Assembly (NCBI GenBank): GCA_963969365.1
Contig: OZ017757.1
Span: 2,232,001-2,296,000 of the forward strand
Direction: 5' to 3'
DNA length: 64,000 nt
Origin: Asterochloris sp. CNOR1
Taxonomy: Eukaryota; Chlorophyta; Trebouxiophyceae; Trebouxiales; Trebouxiaceae
Every line of letters begins with the position of its first letter. Position 1 is the first letter of the stretch. The position numbers and the translations under genes were made by a program. Shown here one piece after another: positions 10,901 to 22,200 of the stretch. Under the pieces are notes generated by a model, which made no database searches, was not told the DNA's origin, and worked only from the letters and a program-made list of their open reading frames with translations.

Positions 10901-13900
10901 AAGGTTTGCAGCAGGCAAGGCTTAGTATCTGGGACCAAGCCTGCAGCACTGGCAGCATGATGGCCTGGTGCACCCTGCCTGGGACCCATGCAGCTCGCCG
11001 TGCTGCATGCCCTGCAGACCACCAGGTGCCGCCAGCGCCGCCCGTCAGCACCCAGTCGCTGCCAGCTGCAGCTGTGGACGCAGCTGTGCAGGTCACAGAG
11101 CTAAAGCCCGCCTCTGTGCAGACAGATTCCTGCCAGCCAGCGGCCCCAGAGCCTGAGCAGCCTGTGCAGCCGCTGTCCCAAGCGCCCATGCTGTTCTTTG
11201 TAGGGGAGGGGCAGCCGCAAGAGGGAGGGCGGGCAGTGCGGGACGCTGCCACCTGCACCAGTGGGGCAGCCACCCCCGTGTGGGTGCCCAGCTCACCCAC
11301 CAAGCGCCAGAGGGCTCTGCCGGTGAGTACGGTGCAGATAGTGGCTCTCCATCCAGCCAGTGCTGACATGGTCATTGTGCCTACGTGCCCACAAAAATGG
11401 CCTGAGGCCTTTGTCATGCAGCAGCTGGTGCATGTGCCAAAGCTGGCGGTGTGTCAAGTTGCGCATGCAGGGGCCCTCTGCCTAGCTGGGAGGCAAGCCA
11501 GCTGCTCTGTGCATGGCACTGCCCTCATCTAGGCTGCTGTTGGCGGCCAAATCCTAGCGGCTGCTGGTCCACCTGATGGAGCACACCTGTTGACCTGCAG
11601 GCAAGGCAGGAGAGGAGCCGTGGCGTGCCAGACTACCTGCTGCCCCACCACCTGAAAAGCATGCACTCTCCCAGGTGAGTTTCAAAGCTCTGAGATTCCT
11701 GTGCCAGCTCCACTGCATGTTCACACTGGCTGGCCATTCTGTGCTCACCTGCCTTTGCTGTTTGGCTTGCCCCTGGATCAGGTAACGAGCACACCCGCAG
11801 ACGCAGCATGCATGGCCTGCTTTCCTGTACATAGGCCTGGGAGCTGGGAGACCACCTGCTGTTGCCAGGCTCAGCGACCCTTGCCCTGTTGGCACACTGC
11901 CAGCTGCCGGAGTTCGACACGACACGCAACAAGTCTTCCTGTAGGGTGGTCAGCAGCAGCACTAGGGCCGCCACAAAGGTCATCAGCTGCCACCAATCAG
12001 CGTCTCGCCCACAGCCGCCTTGCCTGCAGAGTGTCATGCAGCAGCCTGGAGCGGCCTGACTGAGAGCACATCGGCAGCAGCCTGGGGGGCGGCCTGACTG
12101 AGAAGGTTGTCAGCTGCCTGCAGCCACAGTCTGACCTGCAGCTGCCTTGCGTGCAGGGTGGTCAGCAGCAGCCCAGCCGCTGCCAGGGTGGAGGCCATGC
12201 TGCAGTCTGCAACGGCTGACCAGCGCCTGTACTGCCCAGGGTGCCTGCAGCTGACAGCCTCCCCTGGCCGCGCTGGCCGCAACCACTGCCAGGTCAGCCT
12301 GCTCAGCATGAGATCCTGAGTAGCATGGAATGTTCAGCTGTGTGCTGGGAAGTATGAATGTAACAGTGCGTTGCTCATGGTAATATGAATGCTCGCATGT
12401 CCTCATGGCTCATAACAGGCATGCTTGCTGAGGGTGTGGAAGTGTCTCTGAACAACACAAAACATTGTTTGCGTGCTGGCCAGGGCACACAATCGGCTCC
12501 AAGAGGGTATCAGGTGGAGGAGGCTGTGCTGCACGACGCAGGTTTCGCAGAGCCAGCGATGCTGGGGGCAGCAGGAAGCTGCAGGGTTGGAGGCTTGTTG
12601 CGACTGTGGCAGGACAATGCAGCAGGGAGGGGAGATGAGGGCCTTAGGGCACAGTCAAGCCGTTGCAGAGGCCACTGATCCTGGCGCGCAAGGTGTGCCA
12701 GCAGGTCGCATTGTGCCCCCACTGCATACCTCTCAGAACTGCCCCATGTGGCAATTGAAATGCCAGTGACGCACAAGCAGAGCCGTGCAGATTGTCAACA
12801 TGCATGCACAAGCCTCAGGACAGGCTGCAGCTGCAGAGTCATGTATTCTGCGAGGGGAGCCCCTTGACAGATGCACAGTGCATCTTTGGCAGCACCTTTT
12901 TCCTCTGCCTGCAAGGAGTGGCCCCACGTGGCGACCAGCAGCCAGGCTCTGGGGCTGGCCAGGGGGCAGGGGAGCTGCATCAGCTGCTGGCAGACCTGCG
13001 GCGGGGGCTGAGCGACGTGCATCACCTGAGAGCAGGGCTGCTGGGGTCACAGACCAGGCGCCTGCCACCAGAGTCAAAGCCCTCTGCTGTGCCAGAGGCT
13101 GACAGCTTACCCGCTGATCAAGGGGGTGCACAGGGTTCACAGCAGCCGCAAGCCTCCCTTATGCAGCAAGCAGCACCTGCTGCCTCTGGCAAGCTGGGCT
13201 TGCAGGCTGTGCTGCATGACCAGATTGCAGCAGTGCATAGTGGACTGGGCTCCAAAGAGGACGCTGCCAAGGCGGGCAGGCAGGGGCTGAGGGCCAGGCC
13301 GACTGGCATGGCCAAGCGGGCAGCAGCTGCCATGGCTGCTGCAGCGGCGGGGACAGGAATGGAGCTGGGGGTTGGGCACACAGGGCAACGTGTCGCAGCA
13401 CAGGGACACAGGTGGGAAGGCATGACGTGCAGACAGAATGGACTCCCACTTCAGATGCCCTCAAGGAGGTGGCTTGGCAGCAGCCTCCCCTCTGTACTGG
13501 TGATGTGCTTGGCTGCTGCCCTATCAGTGACTTTTGAGGCACAGCCGCTGCTGTGTGGCATGATCAGGGCTCTGCCACTGTCACAACATCATGAGCCAGA
13601 CTTCGAGTGCTGAGCAGGTCCACCCTGCCCACTTCTGCAGAAAGAAGATCTTCAGGCGGTGGCAGGCTGGGAGGCCTCAGCCAGGCAGCGCAGATGCCAT
13701 TCTGGAGCGGCAGAGGCAGCTGGCTGCTGCAGCCAGGGAGCAGTACCTGCAGCAGCAGGAGCAGGCGCGCCAGGACATGCTGCACAGGCGCCAGCAGGTC
13801 AGGAGCTGCTTTCCAGCCGCTATAGAAGCAAGCATCTGTCCACATGTGCAGATTGACAGTAATGCTTGCCCCGCTGCCTCTTGCACCCTGTCTCAGCAGC

Positions 13901-16900
13901 TCAGCCTCACCATCACCAACTGCCGCCCTCAAGCAAGCTCATGTCTTGTGGCTGGCATCAGCACTTCCAAGCAGTGGTCGCATGCTGCATGCAACCACTC
14001 AGACAGACAGTTAGTGCTCCAACTCTCTGAAGGCGGCACAAGGCCAGGGCCAACTCCAAGCTTGTGCAGCGCGTTGCCTTGCAGGAGCTTGAGCGGGTTC
14101 AGGCTGCAGAGGAGCTACATAATGCAGGCAGGCAGCAGGCTGACATGGCAGTCGCTGTGACTGAAGCAGGAGCTGAACAGCAGGGGCCCTGTGAGGCAGG
14201 GATCATTGCAGTCAGTGCAGACGCGCCCAGTCTGCAGACAGCCAAGCCGGAGGTGCTGCTGGCCAGGTCAGCAGGGGAGGCTGTTGGAGGGCATGGTCAA
14301 CAGGAGGACCGAGGCAATCAGATGTCAGCCAAGCCTGAGCTGGAGGGGCAGCATGCAGAGCCACAGGCCCATCAACAGGAGGTGTGTCAACCTTGTAGTG
14401 ACATGGCAGGCCACTGACATGACGCAGGGGTCCCACATCTGCTTCATGTGGGGGATGGGCTGCCTTGTTGCCAGTCTTCCAGTGGCAAGTTGCATCATCA
14501 AATGCAATGCCTGCAGTGCCATGCACCAGAGTGGCTACAGCAAAGGAATGTGACCAGCTGGCTGCTGCTACAGACAGCCATGCTGTGCCCGGTGCAGGTG
14601 GGTGCTGAGTCTGAGGCTGCAGCTCAGCCCAGGCGACGCCACCCCGGTCGCCAACATGCTCACTATCCCTGGAGGGAGGCTTCAGACTCTGACAGCGAGG
14701 CTGAGCCACCCGAGCATGCGCAGTCCAGTCAGGGCGGGCAGCAGCAGCTCCAGGCACAGGGGCATCAGGCCAGGGCAGCGCTGCAGGATCCCCTAGCGAC
14801 TGCAGCTGGCAAGGAGCATCAGCAGCTGCAAGAGCAGGCAGACATTGCTGCCAGGCCAGGTCAGGGCCTGCAGGGCAGTGTCTCGGCATTACCCAGCTCA
14901 GAGGAAGATGGGGATGGCTCTCAGATTGCAGGCATCTTTGCGCGCGTGGCAGCTGACTGGGACAGGGCGGTGGGCAGCCTGCAGCAGGCCGCAGCAGCCA
15001 GCGCAGCAGCCGTGCTGGAAATTGCTGACGGGGCCAGCGAGTTGTCTCAGGCCGCTGCTGTGCAGTCGCCAGCAGAGGGTGGCCCTGTGAGCAGGTGGCA
15101 GCACGCGTCTGAGGGGAGTGGGGAGAGCAGTGCTCTAGCACAGTCCCCTGTGGCATATTCAGCCATCTACAGCCCTCTAGGGCTGCCTGGGGGCAGCCAG
15201 CAGGGCCACGGGCACCGGCAGCATGCAGACGCTGCTGGCCTGCACTCGGACAGGGGATGTGGCGAGATGCAGCAGCCTGGCAGCATGAGCGACAGCGACA
15301 TCCCTGATGCCAGATCAGAGGCCTCATTTGCCTCGGCAGCCAGCGAGCTGAAGCACCTGCAGCAGGCCAACCTGTCCTGGAGCGCTGCTGAGGTGAGGCG
15401 CACTGACCTGCAACAACTTTGCTTGAGGTGAGCTCGGCTTGTGCCGTTTGGATGGGGAAGGTACAGCGACAGTTAGCTGGCTGCAAGCTTTAGGGACAGG
15501 CATGATGGGATGCTGCCTGCCTGCATGTTTGCTAACCTTACTTTGACCTGGTTTGTCTTTTGCGCATGATGGAGTACTTGGCGGTCGCACAAGCTGGCAG
15601 CCTAAGGCACTTTATCGTAAGCCATGCTTCTTGCAGAGATTTCAGGGGCCCCTGTCAGGTTTGCGGCAGGCGACTCAGCAGCATAGCGGCCTCAGCCAGG
15701 CTGCTGGGTGGCCCTCTGCGGGACCGCACGCTAATGCAGATGCTGCACAGCAGCCCAGCAGAAGCAGTTTAGTAGAGAGCCCCAGGCATCTGCCAGAGGA
15801 GCAGCTCGGTGCAAGCCTGGTGGGCGACCACAGGACATCGGGAGGAGCCGGTGCAGCCATGAGCTCTGCAGCCAGCCATTCAGACCAGTACCACCAGCAG
15901 CACTCCTTGCCTGCAGCTGCCGGTGGCGACTCTTATCTGCTGTCAGAAGTCAGGTCAGGCTCACCTGCGCCAGCCGTTATCAGGCCACAGCCTGCCCAAC
16001 GTGATGGTGCCAGCATGTCAGCGACCGGCGCGCCTGCAGTCATCAGGTCGCAGCCTGCCAAGCCTGCAGCAGCTGTCTTGGGTGCTGCCTTTGCAGCCCC
16101 GACGGTGATCAGGCCCCAGCGTGCACCACAGCACCTGCCCACTCTGGCTGAGGACCACCCTGCAGGCGGTGAGGCTGCAGGGGCGCTGCCAAGGGAAGCT
16201 TCGCGGCAGGGCTCCCCAGAGCTTCAGGCGGCGCGCTCTGCTGCTTCGGTCGTGTCTGAGGCGCTCAGCAGGGAGTCACAACCAGGTGGGTATGTGCATG
16301 GATGGACCACGCCTGTGCTGCATCCTTCGATCGTCCCAGAATTGGTGCCTTTTGCTGAGACTACGTGCCCATGTCTGCTGGGTCCTAGGCATTCAGCCCC
16401 TGTGCGGGCAGGGATGCGCTTCCTGACATGGCAAACACGCAGAATGTCTCCCAGGCAGCCTCTGTATGTTACTTTGGGTCCCACATGGGTCCCTGCAGGG
16501 ACCCAGAGCAGCAGGGGGGCGGCCATGCACCGCCAGGAGTCTGTGCTGTCTGTGGCCTACTCTGAGACCTTTGAGGAGGCCTTCTCGTCCCCCACAGCGC
16601 TGTCCAGACACAACTCTCTGCTGGAGTCTGTGCATGATGAGGATGCTGAGATGCTAGGGGAGCCCCACGCGGCGGACTCTGGCGGCTATGTCCCATCTTT
16701 CCTGACCACAGGTGTGTGCACTGTCAGTTTGCTGCTGTCGCTCTGAGCCCTACTGCTTGACAGGTGTCCTGCAGAGCCCCCGCTTCGGTCTGCCTCAGCA
16801 GTGTGCATAGTGGAAATCATAGTGCTGCATCTTCATTTGATTCATTCATGTTTTCACATGTTATGTGCCTGTCACGCAGGCGCCACAAGGAGCTTCACTT

Positions 16901-16947
16901 CTACAGCCAGGCCCAGTGTCACTGTCAGGCCCAGGCTGGCAGCGTGA
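7960..16947 (+). CDS. Long C2-like, Gln/Ala-rich coiled-coil protein with QTD motifs, function unknown
   Basis: No family was recognised with confidence. The firm exons are ~8514-8621, 9313-9555, 9940-10245, 11026-11322, 11601-11674, ~12920-13400, ~13645-13797, ~14065-14380, ~14600-15392, ~15640-16285, ~16502-16720 and ~16880-16947. The start is tentative. Exon 9313-9555 (81 codons) resembles the second half of a C2 beta-sandwich, with RLLGVALLPLEVAPVGAW and GGRTVGCIAVSARVV. The next two long exons hold GLQTD, VGIQTD, QVQTD and SVQTD. A coiled coil follows (ILERQRQLAAAAREQYLQQQ), then an acidic Ser-rich region, three VIRPQ-type repeats and phosphosite-like serines (MHRQESVLSVAYSETFEE). The mixture suggests a scaffold of the cytoskeleton, centrosome or cilium; this is inference. 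Several introns hold decayed exon copies. The stop at 16947 assumes one last short exon. Confidence 0.6.
9201..9312 (+). repeat. Decayed copy of the C2-like exon head
   Basis: GCCCCCTCACGGCTGATGTA followed by CCTGAAGACAGCTGCTGCT at 9201 repeats the exon start at 9313, GCCCCCCTGCGGCTGATGTA then CCTGGACACAGCTGCGGG. The spacing is 112 bases. The copy has a weak splice acceptor and drifts after about 45 bases. Confidence 0.75.
11935..12200 (+). repeat. Degenerate tandem array in the coiled-coil gene
   Basis: AGGGTGGTCAGCAGCAGC occurs at about 11942 and again at about 12157, each after a TGTAG or TGCAG acceptor-like site. Between them lie related pieces with CAGCAGCCTGG, GCGGCCTGACTGAGA (twice) and GTCAGCTGCCTGCAGCC. 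The array resembles the exon-head duplications elsewhere in the window, but the functional exon here is not resolved. Confidence 0.5.
16486..16505. repeat. Perfect 20-base palindrome across a 3' splice site
   Basis: TGGGTCCCTGCAGGGACCCA is its own reverse complement. It spans the acceptor ...CCTGCAG|GGACCC of the penultimate long exon of the coiled-coil gene. A further TGGGTCCC lies just upstream at about 16476. Confidence 0.85.
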
Positions 16948-16979
16948 AAGAGAGGCTGCTGGCCCTTGCCTCACTAGCG

Positions 16980-17319
16980 CTACAACAAGAACGAGTACCA
17001 TGCTTTTGGCTTCTGCTGCACATCAGCAGGGACATCCAGCGGCGGCAGCCAGGGCAAAGGGTGCTTTCGATACCAGGACCAGCTGGGCAGCGTAAGCAGC
17101 GCTGCTATGGCAGAGCCAGCCAGAAATGTGTGGAACAGCACAGTGAAATCGTCCTGAACATAGCCTGCAGGCAAGTAGCTGAGCAATGAGCTCTATGCAG
17201 ACAAATGTGCTGACATGACTTCTCAACTTGACTGCACCTGCAACGAAGGCAATGATCGAGGTGGCTATCACAATGACGAAGCTGAGCTCCTCTGCAGCCT
17301 TCTGACCCGTGAAATCCAT
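16980..17319 (-). CDS. SPCS1: Signal peptidase complex subunit 1 (SPC12)
   Basis: Small non-catalytic subunit of the ER signal peptidase complex; two membrane segments place both termini in the cytosol (family knowledge). Exon 1 is 17319-17238 and exon 2 is 17164-16980, joined in phase 1 across a 73-base intron. The protein has about 88 residues, normal for the family. It starts MDFTGQKAAEELS, matching the conserved MDFxGQ start. Membrane segment 1 is FVIVIATSIIAFVAGYV. Segment 2 is TFLAGSAIAALLTLPSW. The hallmark SWSWYRKHPLPWLP follows, then a short tail ending AWYSFLL. The stop lies about 30 bases from the predicted end of the convergent coiled-coil gene, so their 3' UTRs must overlap. Confidence 0.93.
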
Positions 17320-18266
17320 GCGAAACGTATTCGCCTTTCTTGCTGAGAGATCTGCCTCTATGAGCTTGACATCATCTTAATCGAGCTTTCGCCTTTTCCC
17401 CCTTCCATCTGCCTCTGGGATTCAGGCACCCTAGGCATGAAACATCTGGAATCAAAGCCAGCATGTTAGCAGTCGTGTCCCAGCATGGGCGGGCTTAGCA
17501 GGGCTGCAGGTGGCCTGTGCCGCTCTGCAGTGCACGGCTGACTGTTTACAGTCAGAAGAAGACAGGCAAGCGGTTTTTGCCTGCAATCTTGTGGCTGCTG
17601 AACCATTTTGGGGTGGCCTGCTGCAGGTGGCATTGCATGTGCATCTGGCTCATGCACTGCATGTCAGGTCTCTGCCACCTGGCTGCCCTGCAGGCTGCAA
17701 GCTTGCTTCCTTGCTGAGATTGGAGGTCTTGGTTGGATTGTGCCGAGGGCTGCATTGCCACCTTGAATAGGCTCAAGACACTTTCAACAGCACTTTGTCA
17801 AGTAGGCCACAGATTACAGAGCTGATGCACCATGTTGCACCTGACAAGACCTCCGTAACGTGGCATGCCTCAGCCCACCCTGGCTTTGAAACAAGCTTAT
17901 GCCATGCAGGAGATCGCTCCCAGCTTCAGGTCATGACGGAGAGGGTCCCCAGCTTGTGTGAGGCAGGAGAAGCTGTCCATCAAGGACGTAGAGCTTTGAT
18001 ACCAGTCATTCACCGGTATCCCCTCATCTCACTGCCCCTCCTCGACATCATCTTTGTACGTTTGTACAACATCTACCAAACTGCTGAGGACCAGACAAGG
18101 ATCGACCGTCCAATGACTGCATTGAGAACCTGTCACAGCCTGATGACATCCCACCATGCCCATACAGTTGGAATGCATGATTTTGGACAGGCCTGCCACC
18201 ATTGTGCAGCTCATCGTGAAGGGGCCCGTCTTGCAGCTAGTCTCGCAATTGGACCCAGACGGCAAT

Positions 18267-18317
18267 TGCAGCGTCCAGTGTTGCCTCACGCTACACGAGG
18301 CAACACTGGACGCTGCA
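18267..18317. repeat. Perfect inverted repeat, 21-base arms, 9-base loop
   Basis: The left arm 18267-18287 begins TGCAGCGTCCAGTG. The right arm 18297-18317 is its exact reverse complement, ending CACTGGACGCTGCA. The loop is ACGCTACAC. As RNA this would be an uninterrupted 21-bp hairpin on either strand. It is not followed by a T-run that would mark a terminator. Confidence 0.95.
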
Positions 18318-18500
18318 GTGAGCTATGCCTGTCCTTTCTTTCATTTCACGTTATTTTTGTCACTGTAATATGCAACGCTACTCAATATGACAGGTCAAAA
18401 CCATGGGGCTTGTATTGTCACAATTGCACCTCACAGCAGAGGTGTGATGCAGCTACCTCAAGACACCAGGGTTCACAGAACGTTGTTGAACTACAGGGAG

Positions 18501-18790
18501 CTAGTGCATTGCCAGTTGGGATGGCATTCTTGCAACAGAAGGAGAGCTGCGCCTCAGTCGCCCATTCAGCCGCATCAACTGGCGCTCAAGCTCTGCCTTG
18601 CTTTGCAGGAGAGCCTCATGCTGCTGGGCACCCTTCTGTTCAGCAGCTGCAGCCTTGTGCCAAGGGGTTTGGTCCTCAGTGACAAGCCTGAGCTGCACAT
18701 CATGCAGCTGCCTTTGCAGCTGGTGGTGTGCGTCATCTCAACCTCAGTACTGAGGCGCTCAAAAGCTGCCTCCAAATCGTTTTACATGTT
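18501..18790 (-). pseudogene. Remnant of a coiled-coil protein gene
   Basis: On the minus strand one frame gives NDLEAAFERLSTEV. A neighbouring frame continues the heptads with DDAHHQLQRQLHDVQLRLV, KAELERQLMRLNGRLR and a basic tail. The two join if the GA within GTTGAGATGACG is read as a 2-base duplication. Upstream, a frame with ANEKAGNM meets a stop just before NDLEAAF. This looks like a decayed host coiled-coil gene. A small sequencing error in a real exon is the alternative. No splice sites or start were found. Confidence 0.35.
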
Positions 18791-19252
18791 GCCAGCCTTC
18801 TCATTAGCACACTGACCTTTGGCAATGTCGGCCGAAAGTATCATGCAAGTCTATTCATTAGAAATTTCAGTTTCAGTTACTTGTAGCAGCTCATAAATAA
18901 GCATTTTACAGGAGTGTCATGTTTTGAGAACAATGTGGCATAAAGCCCATCGTCGACAGCTTCTGTACAGGCCAGCAGCTTGCTTGGCGTCATGAATGGT
19001 TAAGATATGTTCAGCTGCCATCCTGTGCTGACAGCACTGTCAGCAGAGGACACAAGTGCTGCATGCCTTGCTTGCTGCTCTGCCTTGTGCCTGACTTCTG
19101 TGCAGCAGCCTGGCTTGCAATGCATCCTCATTAGGCAGTCACACATTGAGCAGCATAGAATACAGTAGCCAAATCATCGTGCTGAAGGCCTGTGCATTTG
19201 AAAGCAGATGAAGGGGGCTGGACTGACTTGAGACAGGCCCAGACGTCACGAC

Positions 19253-22200
19253 TCAGGAGAGATGTGGCATCTGGACCATCATCTGGATGCCGCTCCACTG
19301 CGCCACCTGAGTGGGCACCTGGCAGGCCAGCATCTGGCCAGGCTCCAGGCGCAGCAGCCCATGCTGCGCAGCCAGCTGCAGTGCTTGTTGAAACCCGCCA
19401 TTGGCAGACACGCCGGCGCCGGCCTGCTGCCCAGTGCGCATCATCTTCAGTACTGCCTCCACCGCGTTCTGGGGCTTGGGGAGCGCCTTGATCTGCACTG
19501 CATCATCCTGCAGCAGCACTAGCCGACCTTATGGGCTAGCTGCAGCTAAGAGTCTCCAAGAGAACCCAGTGATGCCAGTCACCCCGCAGAGCATGCAGAG
19601 GCAGGAAGGCATCAACATTGAAGCAGGGGTTTTACGCTGGCAATGTCGTGTCTGGCTGCAACCCAGCCTTGCAGGTGAGCTCAGCCGCAGGAGGGCATGC
19701 ACAAGCCTCCCCAGGGCAGTCCTGCTGACGACTAAGCCAGCATCTGCCTCCAGTGGCAGTCCAGCCCCCTGCTTTGGTCACCAGACGCAGGCAATGGGGC
19801 CTGCAAGGCTGCAGCTTGTTCTGCACCTCCAGTGGCAGTCCAGCCTCCTGCTTGGCCAGGCGCAGAGCTGTCTGCAGGCCCCCCAGCTCATCCACCAGAC
19901 CATGCTTCAGCGCGGCGTCGCCAGTCCAGATTCTGCCCTGGGCCACCTTCCGAACCTCTGCCAAGCTCATGTTGCGCCCCTTGCCAACCTGCACAGAGTG
20001 CATGGCAAGGCATGGGCTCTGCGGGGGGCTGCTTTCGATGCCCTAGCTCATTCTGCAGGATCAGGGGTCACCTCATGTTGAAGGCCTTCAAGCATGCAGA
20101 CCAAGCATCATGTGAATGGCATACACCCGCAGCACTGAGTGACAGGCAGCTTGGCTCAGCAGAATCTGGCAGAGACTGCTTCTGTGAGCCACTGGTGGCA
20201 GGTCTCAGGTTCCCCTTGTTAGCCTGCCGCCCTTCAAGTTGGCGATGCAAGCCAACTGCTGCACTTGCTGAGGCAGCATCATGCATTTCCCCCCTTCTGC
20301 AAGTGTATGCAGGACACAGGCACTGCGTCCCCGCACCTTGTCCATCAAGTCGATGTAAACGTCATCTACTGTTCTCTCCAGGATAGCTATCTGGGCCTTG
20401 GTGAAGTCAGCAAAGGGGGAGCCTGCATTGCTGTTGGCCCCAACCTCGACGCTGTCATGGGAGACGCCCTGGTCTGCAAGGGCTGGTCCATAATTCAACT
20501 TCCCGTTGAGTACACCAATGGAGCCTGTGAGGGTGCCTGGCTGGGCCACAATCTTGTTGGCTGGAGCTGCACAGCATGGCAGCAGGGCCTGTTGATGCAC
20601 TTGATGAATTGCACTTCATGCAACTAGCCATGGTGATGCTGGGCATGCGCAGATGCTGTGATTGTGAAGCTGGCAGGGCAAGGGCAGACTGAGTGGTCCA
20701 CCAAAGGAGCTGAGCCATGATCTGCAGCAGCAGTGATGAGTGTTGACTGACGAGAAGGGCCCGCAAGACCACACCTCCTGAATTTGTGACCCCAACCCAG
20801 CAGGATGCTGCTTCGTATGTACAACAGCACAGCCCCTTATGCTTCATGTTGAAGTTGGGGAGAACATCACCTGAAATATAATAGCCGCCTGAGACTGCCA
20901 CATTGCCCATGGAGACCACCACAGGCTTGCCTGCCTCCTGCAGGCGCTGCACCTCCCGGTAGATTGCATCAGCAGCAATCGATGAGCCACCTGCAGGACA
21001 CCAGAGGTCTTGCAGAGGTGATGGATGGCAATGATCCCAGCATTCAGGCTTCCTGTATGAATGCCTCTCAGCAGCATGGCCCTGGGTCCCTGACTTGGAC
21101 CAGGCATGCAGGCAGCCAGGCTATGGTGACAAGAGGCCGGGCTGTTTTCGTGGTTGCCCTCTGTGCTTGACAGGAGGATTGCTGGATTGGGGTGCACCAG
21201 GTTACTGGAAAGCAAGTGCAGTCCAGGCAAACACACACACACACACATACAGGCCCTGTGGCAGTGTGCTACCCACCTGGCAATAGGCTGTCAACATTGC
21301 AAGGCCTGTTGCCAGGTGGGAAGCACAGGCAGAGCTCATGGGAAGCCATGCAGGGTGCACCTGGTACAGGTGGGGAGCACAGGCAGAGCCAATGGGCTGC
21401 CATGCAGGGTGCACCTGCTGCCAGGTGGGAAGCACAGGCAGAGCTCATCGGCTGCCATGCAGGGTGCACTGGGTGCGCACCTGGGCTGTCCACCCGCAGC
21501 ACCACTGCACGGACTCTCCTGTCAGCTCCAGCCTCCCGCAGCACCTCGCAGAGGGGCGTGCTCAGAATGGCATCTGACCGGGGGCTGTGGGTACTGGGTG
21601 GAGCCTTGCCTGCCGTGGGAGGGCAGAGTGCAACAGTCAGCATGCAGCAATGCACGTACTAGGACACAAGTAAGGAGCCAAAAGACTGTGACTGAGCAGG
21701 ACACGGCTCACAAAGGGGGGAGATGATCTCAGCAGCCTGCTGCACTCATACAGACGAGCACAAAGGCCACATCCCATCCAGCTGCCTGCACCAGGCCACC
21801 TGACATTGCGCACATACAAGCTGCCATGCAGCTTGCCTCCAAAGATCTCCCCTGAGGCAGTGATCACAGCGACCGCAGGCTTGCCAGGCTGCATGCTGCG
21901 CACACTGGAGTCCGTATCGGGCAGGTGATCGCTGGACTCAGCATCACCCCTGAGAAACTGCCACCGCTCAGACATGGGCAGCTTCTTGCTCTCCAACTTT
22001 TCTAGGTGCCTGCATGTGTGGCAATGACATGTTGTCTCTACGTGTGAGATGTGTGTGCCCCATGCCAGTCAATTCTGAGCTCCAAATCCCTCCAAAATAG
22101 CATTTCATGGTTTGTGAAGGGAGGCAGAAGCCACTGACATGGCCGGGTACCATCCAGCAGGGGTGAACTGCTTGTTGACGCCATCTGCTTGCTTGGCCCA

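Larger units (their letters stand above)
17320..19252. other. 1.9 kb with no firm gene
   Basis: This stretch lies upstream of SPC12 (-) and downstream of SppA (-). A + frame stays open from about 17795 to 18682 but has no early ATG, no recognised motif and an odd composition, so it is not called. The perfect hairpin at 18267-18317 and the coiled-coil gene remnant at 18501-18790 are listed separately. The part near 17320-17500 should contain the SPC12 promoter. It has a pyrimidine-rich run (CTTTCGCCTTTTCCCCCTTC) near 17385. Confidence 0.4.

Noticed and set aside
14212-15486. Minus-strand open frame of 424 codons
   Set aside because: It is the antisense shadow of the Gln/Ala-rich exons of the + gene. 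CAG and GCA codons read backwards as CTG and TGC keep the frame open.
17795-18682. Long open + frame of about 295 codons
   Set aside because: No ATG near the start, no recognised motif, His/Cys-rich shadow-like composition, and it crosses the perfect hairpin. It is probably an unconstrained open frame.
20068-21726. Open + frames over SppA
   Set aside because: They lie opposite well-supported SppA exons, are broken at exon edges and show no family resemblance.
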